Shown here in pieces: positions 60,633-64,000 of a stretch of 64,000 bases of DNA. How positions within the stretch are numbered: the stretch's first letter is position 1; each line of letters opens with the position of its first letter. Both the position numbers and the translations under genes were made by a program. This DNA is from Butyrivibrio sp. AC2005 (GTDB taxonomy: Bacteria > Bacillota > Clostridia > Lachnospirales > Lachnospiraceae), in assembly GCF_000424145.1 (NCBI RefSeq), contig NZ_AUJI01000031.1, positions 1 through 64,000 on the forward strand, written 5' to 3'. The notes beneath the pieces are model-generated. The model saw only the letters and a program-made list of their open reading frames with translations, ran no database searches and was not told where the DNA came from.

Positions 60633-61772
60633 ATGAATTTTAAGCCTGCAAAAAAGCTGGGGTTTGGACTTATGCGAATGCCCCTCAACGACACTCATAA
60701 TGATGCGGATGTTGATATCGAACAGGTATGTAAGATGGTGGATATGTTCCTTGAGAGGGGCTTTACCTACTTTGACACAGCCCTTATGTATCACTCCTGC
60801 CAAAGTGAAAGCATAGTGAAGAAAGCTCTTGTGGACAGACATCCCAGAGAGACCTATACGCTTGCAACCAAACTTCATAGTGCATTTTTTAATTCAATCG
60901 AGGAGAGAGACAAGGTTTTCGAGCAGCAGCTTGAGAAGACCGGAGCCGGGTATTTTGACTACTATCTGATACATGGCATAGAGGGAGAAATGCTCGACAA
61001 ATATGAAAAGCTGGACTGCTTTAATTTTATCCTTGAAAAGAAACAGGAAGGTCTTATAAAACATGTGGGTTTCTCATTCCACGACACCCCGGAGCTTCTC
61101 GACAAGATTTTGACAGAGCATCCGGAGATGGAGTTTGTTCAGCTTCAGATCAATTATATGGACTGGAACAGCGAGTGGATCCAGTCAAAAGCATGCTATG
61201 ACGTTGCTGTAAAACATGGCAAACCTGTAATTGTCATGGAACCTGTAAAAGGCGGTACACTTGCAAATAAGATGCCAGATGAAGCAGTGGCTCTTTTTAC
61301 CGAACATGATGCATCAATGAGCATCCCAAGCTGGGCTATAAGATTTGTGGCAAGCCTCGATAACGTGATGATGGTTCTATCAGGCATGAGCAGCCTTGAG
61401 CAGATGGAAGACAACACAAGCTACATGCAGGATTTTGTGCCTCTTTCCCAGGAGGAAAAAGACCTCTGTCTCAGGGCAGGAGAGATTATCAATAGCCAGA
61501 TTGCAATCCCCTGCACAGCCTGCTCGTATTGCACAGGCGGTTGTCCCATGAACATCTGCATTCCGAAGTATTTCAGCCTTTACAATGCAGACATGCGCGA
61601 TGACTTAGAGCGCAAGGGGTGGACTATTAATTTCTCCACTTACAACACTCTCGGAAAGAATTTTGGCAAAGCAAGCGACTGTATAGCCTGCGGTCAGTGT
61701 GAGGGAGTATGCCCTCAGCACCTGCCTATCATCGATAATCTTAAGAAAGTCGCAACGCTGTACGAGCACTGA
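60633..61772 (+). CDS. Aldo/keto reductase with C-terminal 4Fe-4S domain
   Basis: This 379-residue cytoplasmic oxidoreductase has an aldo/keto reductase barrel (about 1-280; 'LGFGLMRMPL' start, catalytic Asp/Tyr in 'FTYFDTALMYHSCQSE', Lys in 'TLATKLHS', 'HVGFSFHD'). A ferredoxin-like domain with two cysteine clusters follows: 'CTACSYCTGGCPMNICIP' (about 294-311) and 'CIACGQCEGVCPQHLPI' (about 350-366). This fused type is common in anaerobes and probably links reductions to ferredoxin-type electron flow; substrate unknown. AGAAAGGAAAAG precedes the ATG. Confidence 0.9.
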   Translation: MNFKPAKKLGFGLMRMPLNDTHNDADVDIEQVCKMVDMFLERGFTYFDTALMYHSCQSESIVKKALVDRHPRETYTLATKLHSAFFNSIEERDKVFEQQLEKTGAGYFDYYLIHGIEGEMLDKYEKLDCFNFILEKKQEGLIKHVGFSFHDTPELLDKILTEHPEMEFVQLQINYMDWNSEWIQSKACYDVAVKHGKPVIVMEPVKGGTLANKMPDEAVALFTEHDASMSIPSWAIRFVASLDNVMMVLSGMSSLEQMEDNTSYMQDFVPLSQEEKDLCLRAGEIINSQIAIPCTACSYCTGGCPMNICIPKYFSLYNADMRDDLERKGWTINFSTYNTLGKNFGKASDCIACGQCEGVCPQHLPIIDNLKKVATLYEH

Positions 61773-61852
61773 TTAGCTGTAATTGCCATATTTATTGAGA
61801 TAGCAGCTATTTTGATAGGTATGTTTTTTATATATTGCCAATTAATGAGGGA

Positions 61853-61885
61853 AGGCTGGCACCTTGTCACGGGAGTTGCCAGCCT
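61853..61885 (+). terminator. Hairpin after aldo/keto reductase
   Basis: A perfect 9-bp stem, AGGCTGGCA / TGCCAGCCT, encloses a 15-nt loop. There is no direct T-run (TTTTTTTCT comes about 20 bases later), so terminator function is only likely. Confidence 0.45.
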
Positions 61886-62023
61886 ATGTGTTAGAAGAAA
61901 AGTTTTTTTCTTATGAGGGAGTAAGAGAGGTAACTCTCTTAATTGAGTATTATAATAACTCCCAAATCGTAAAAGAAAGTGACCACTTTGTGTAGATATT
62001 GTGAATTCATATGCCAAGAATAA

Positions 62024-62830
62024 AGCTATGGCCTTGAAAACAAAGTAAAGCTTCTTGCCGTAACGAGTAATGTAATGGGCAATGAAGATGCAATAGCAGG
62101 GATGCTTACAAAAGAAGGATATGGCAATGTTCCTGTTGGAGTTAGTCCGTACTCGAACGATACGGCTTATCCGGAATATTGGGATAAATTTTCTGAAACA
62201 GTGGCAAACAATGAAAAGATAGATGCCATTAAGTTACTAAGAAGGACACTTGCTGAATCCAAAGAGCCTGTATCTATTGTTACCACGGGGTATTTGACTA
62301 ATATATATGGTCTAATGATTTCACAGGGAGATGAATACAGTCCGCTTAATGGAATGGATCTGATAAGAGAAAAGGTAAAAGAAATGCATGTAACGGGTGG
62401 TGTTTATCCTTCCGGAATGGATTTCAATTATGCCTATGTGCCATTTGCGCCTTTAAGTGCCAGATATGTATTTGAGAACTGGGAAAGCGCTGTGCCGCTT
62501 TATATATACACATATGATCTTGGCGGTCCGCTTATGTGCGGAGGCAACCTTCAAAACATGTCTGAAACCGACTATCTTGCGTGGGCATTGAAGAAAAGAG
62601 GGGTCGAAAGCGGAACACCGTCCTGGGATGCTTTTACTGTATTTGTTTTTGCAAATATTAAGGCTTCCGAAAACCATGGAATAACCACTGAAAAATGCAA
62701 TATGGCAATTGACTCTGAAGGAGTTAATATTATAGAGGATTGTCCAGATGGAAAATTCTTCAGAATTATAAAAAGCAGGGACAATGAATATTATAGAGAT
62801 CTTATAAATGCAGATCTTATTCTACCGTAA
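62024..62830 (+). pseudogene. Nucleoside hydrolase, N-terminally truncated
   Basis: From a stop at 62021 the frame is open for 268 codons and matches a nucleoside-hydrolase-type protein from its second strand on ('LLAVTSNVMGNEDAIAGM', 'VSIVTTGYLTNIYGLM', 'GGVYPSGMDFNYAYVP'). The first 40 or so residues, with the Asp cluster that holds the catalytic Ca2+ (D-x-D-x-x-x-D-D), are missing, so it cannot be active. An ATG at 62075 gives a 251-residue ORF without that site. The C-terminal part is complete and ends at 62830. It belongs to the series of truncated genes in this window. Confidence 0.7.
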
Positions 62831-63075
62831 ATCATAGAATCAGTTGATGTATTGATGTATTGATGTAATGATGTATCAATTATCAAATCTTTCGCCATTT
62901 ATATTCAACACATAAATGACAAAGTGTAAGAATCCCACAGCAAGTGGAATCTGGTTTACATACGGAGAAAAGGATGTCTATGTACCATCTGGAGTAACAG
63001 TAACATTTTGAGAGGACTAATATGCCAGATGAGGGCTACATCAGGTGATTGTGCACATAATGGATATACAGTATA

Positions 63076-63087
63076 ATGTATATACAT
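63076..63087. promoter_or_regulatory. Palindrome before mazEF, likely operator
   Basis: ATGTATATACAT is a perfect 12-bp palindrome 17 bases ahead of the antitoxin start and just before AAGGAGG. A related GTATATATAC palindrome follows the pair near 63706. Autorepression by the MazEF complex is the expected role. Confidence 0.5.
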
Positions 63088-63104
63088 TCGAAGGAGGTAA
63101 TCAC

Positions 63105-63347
63105 ATGGAACAGGTTGCAATAAGGGCCTGGGGTAATAGCCAGGGAATTCGAATTCCTAAGGATATATTAGAAAAACTGAACCTAAAGGTTTCTGATGTG
63201 TTGGATATAGAAATAGAAAACGATAGTATCGTGCTTAGAAAACAGTTTGTTCATAAAACTTTCGAAGAAAGACTTGCAGAGTTTAACGGTGAAATATCAG
63301 TTTGTGATTTTGACTGGGGCGAACCGGTAGGGAGAGAGATTTTATGA
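63105..63347 (+). CDS. MazE-type (AbrB-fold) antitoxin
   Basis: This 80-residue protein is taken from ATG 63105, eight bases after AAGGAGG; a longer frame from 63045 has no support. The N-terminal swapped-hairpin AbrB fold is clear ('VAIRAWGNSQGIRIPKDILE', 'SDVLDIEIENDSIVLRK'). The C-terminal tail ('EERLAEFNGEISVCDFDWGE') would wrap the toxin. Its stop overlaps the MazF start by ATGA. The palindrome in the promoter suggests self-repression. Confidence 0.9.
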   Translation: MEQVAIRAWGNSQGIRIPKDILEKLNLKVSDVLDIEIENDSIVLRKQFVHKTFEERLAEFNGEISVCDFDWGEPVGREIL

Positions 63348-63655
63348 GTGAGTTTAATCAGGGGGATATTATAAGGATTACAGGTTTCAAAAGACAGTTG
63401 TTCGTTATAGTTAGTAAAAATGCTTTTATAAAGGCAACTGGCATATTTCATGTATGTCCTATGCTTTCTAATATTCCGGCGGGGCCTATACATATCCCAG
63501 TGTGTGGGAAAAAGGGCGAATCCGGGACTGCGATTTGCGAGCAGATTAAAGCAATAGATCCTAGGGCAAGAGGGTGTAATAGAGTCGATTTTCTTGCATA
63601 TGAGGACATTATGAATGTATCAGATGCGGTGCAGGGAATTTTTGAGTACGATTGA
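63344..63655 (+). CDS. MazF-type endoribonuclease toxin
   Basis: This 103-residue PemK/MazF fold opens 'FNQGDIIRITGFKRQLFVIV'. The conserved Arg that belongs to the catalytic site is not as obvious as in E. coli MazF, but Thr in 'GTAICEQIKAIDPRARG' sits where the RNA-cutting Thr/Ser is expected, with 'QIKAIDPRAR' as the family consensus. MazF cuts mRNA at short motifs; the motif here cannot be predicted. It is second in the mazEF operon with a 4-base overlap. Confidence 0.88.
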   Translation: MSEFNQGDIIRITGFKRQLFVIVSKNAFIKATGIFHVCPMLSNIPAGPIHIPVCGKKGESGTAICEQIKAIDPRARGCNRVDFLAYEDIMNVSDAVQGIFEYD

Positions 63656-63802
63656 TAGTACATTTTATTTTTGAAGTTAAGAAAAGACTAGGAAAAAATG
63701 TTATTGTATATATACATATTCTATTTTAATTAGGATTATCTATTTCATCTTTTTGCTGCTGTTGTATCATATATAGCACAGCAAAAATATCAGGAGGCAT
63801 AA

Positions 63803-64000
63803 ATGCTACATATTATAATTCTCAGCAAGGGTTATTTCCCTGAAAAATTAAACACAAAGGATACTGCAAAAGACAGGGTTATTGTCATAGCTTCAGCGAA
63901 CGATTCCATACCGGTGTCTGCATATCAGAATGAGATGTTAAGGAATATGGAGGTGAAGCTCCTTCCGGAGATAAAGGATACTTCTGCAGAAGGAAAGAAT
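63803..64000 (+). CDS. Start of an unidentified protein (cut by window end)
   Basis: AGGAGG (63792-63797) stands six bases before an ATG that opens a frame running off the window: 'MLHIIILSKGYFPEKLNTKD', 'TAKDRVIVIASANDSIPVSA', then a charged stretch. Sixty-six residues are visible. No family is recognised. A GTATATATAC palindrome lies about 90 bases upstream, similar to the mazEF operator. Confidence 0.6.
   Translation, partial: MLHIIILSKGYFPEKLNTKDTAKDRVIVIASANDSIPVSAYQNEMLRNMEVKLLPEIKDTSAEGKN

Noticed and set aside
61715-62017. Minus-strand 100-codon frame behind the aldo/keto reductase
   Set aside because: Overlaps the reductase end, no ribosome site, unusual composition.
62940-63024. 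Short frame 'ASGIWFTYGEKDVYVPSGVT' before mazEF
   Set aside because: Reads like the end of a protein, but about 27 codons without a start or family match are not enough to call.

Overview
The window looks like a chromosomal stretch of an anaerobic, plant-polysaccharide-degrading Firmicute of the Lachnospiraceae type (Butyrivibrio / Pseudobutyrivibrio-like). The support is low-to-moderate GC, strong AGGAGG ribosome binding sites, GPH sugar symporters paired with AraC regulators, GH53/GH78/GH20/GH3 enzymes, a DUF134-NifX protein, and several PD-(D/E)XK 'Rpn-type' nucleases. Identification rests on recognised protein families only; no database search was possible.

Layout. 1-2600: a HAD hydrolase followed by three abruptly truncated gene pieces (MetY, Nudix, esterase). 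2655-6830: a beta-1,4-galactan locus (LacI regulator, CBM-like lipoprotein, GH53 galactanase) and a broken cstA. 6990-13600: luxS, a metalloprotease, three members of an unrecognised secreted protein family, and a VapBC-type toxin-antitoxin pair. 13661-17480: a DUF2339 membrane protein and an alanine/glycine:cation symporter. 17594-24371 and 26871-38422: two glycoside clusters of similar make-up (AraC regulator, GPH symporter, esterase, GH78), the second continuing into nagB-nagA and a GH20 enzyme. Between them lie DUF134-NifX, a split chromate transporter, and MATE and LacI fragments. 38424-43412: small genes, an adenylyltransferase, an ORC/STAND-like ATPase with a phased repeat array, a 28-residue FliM-like peptide gene and a fourth secreted paralog. 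43430-50035: a repeat-rich locus of five PD-(D/E)XK (Rpn-like) genes or gene parts around an AAA/DUF1703 gene. 50152-64000: M13 peptidase, xpt, aat, PTS EIIA, mobA, GH3, a second phased-repeat ATPase, a ferredoxin-type aldo/keto reductase, MazEF and further fragments.

Most notable observations. (1) All five Rpn-type genes or fragments carry an in-frame internal ATG preceded at exactly 8 nt by a GGAG or GGAGG, placed before their repeat-rich C-terminal end. This matches an intragenic toxin/antitoxin layout, and two copies retain little beyond that C-terminal part. (2) Two paralogous ATPases each follow a run of seven short AT-rich motifs phased at about 10 bp. The two arrays differ in sequence but match in span and in distance to the start codon. 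(3) Four secreted paralogs are served by three near-identical TTGACA-N16-TAnAAT promoters, each followed by a hairpin at the transcript 5' end, with the base pairing kept in a diverged copy. (4) There is a stand-alone 28-codon gene encoding the CheY-binding-type motif of FliM. (5) There are many sharply truncated genes without any insertion sequence beside them, which means either an actively rearranging region or assembly joins.
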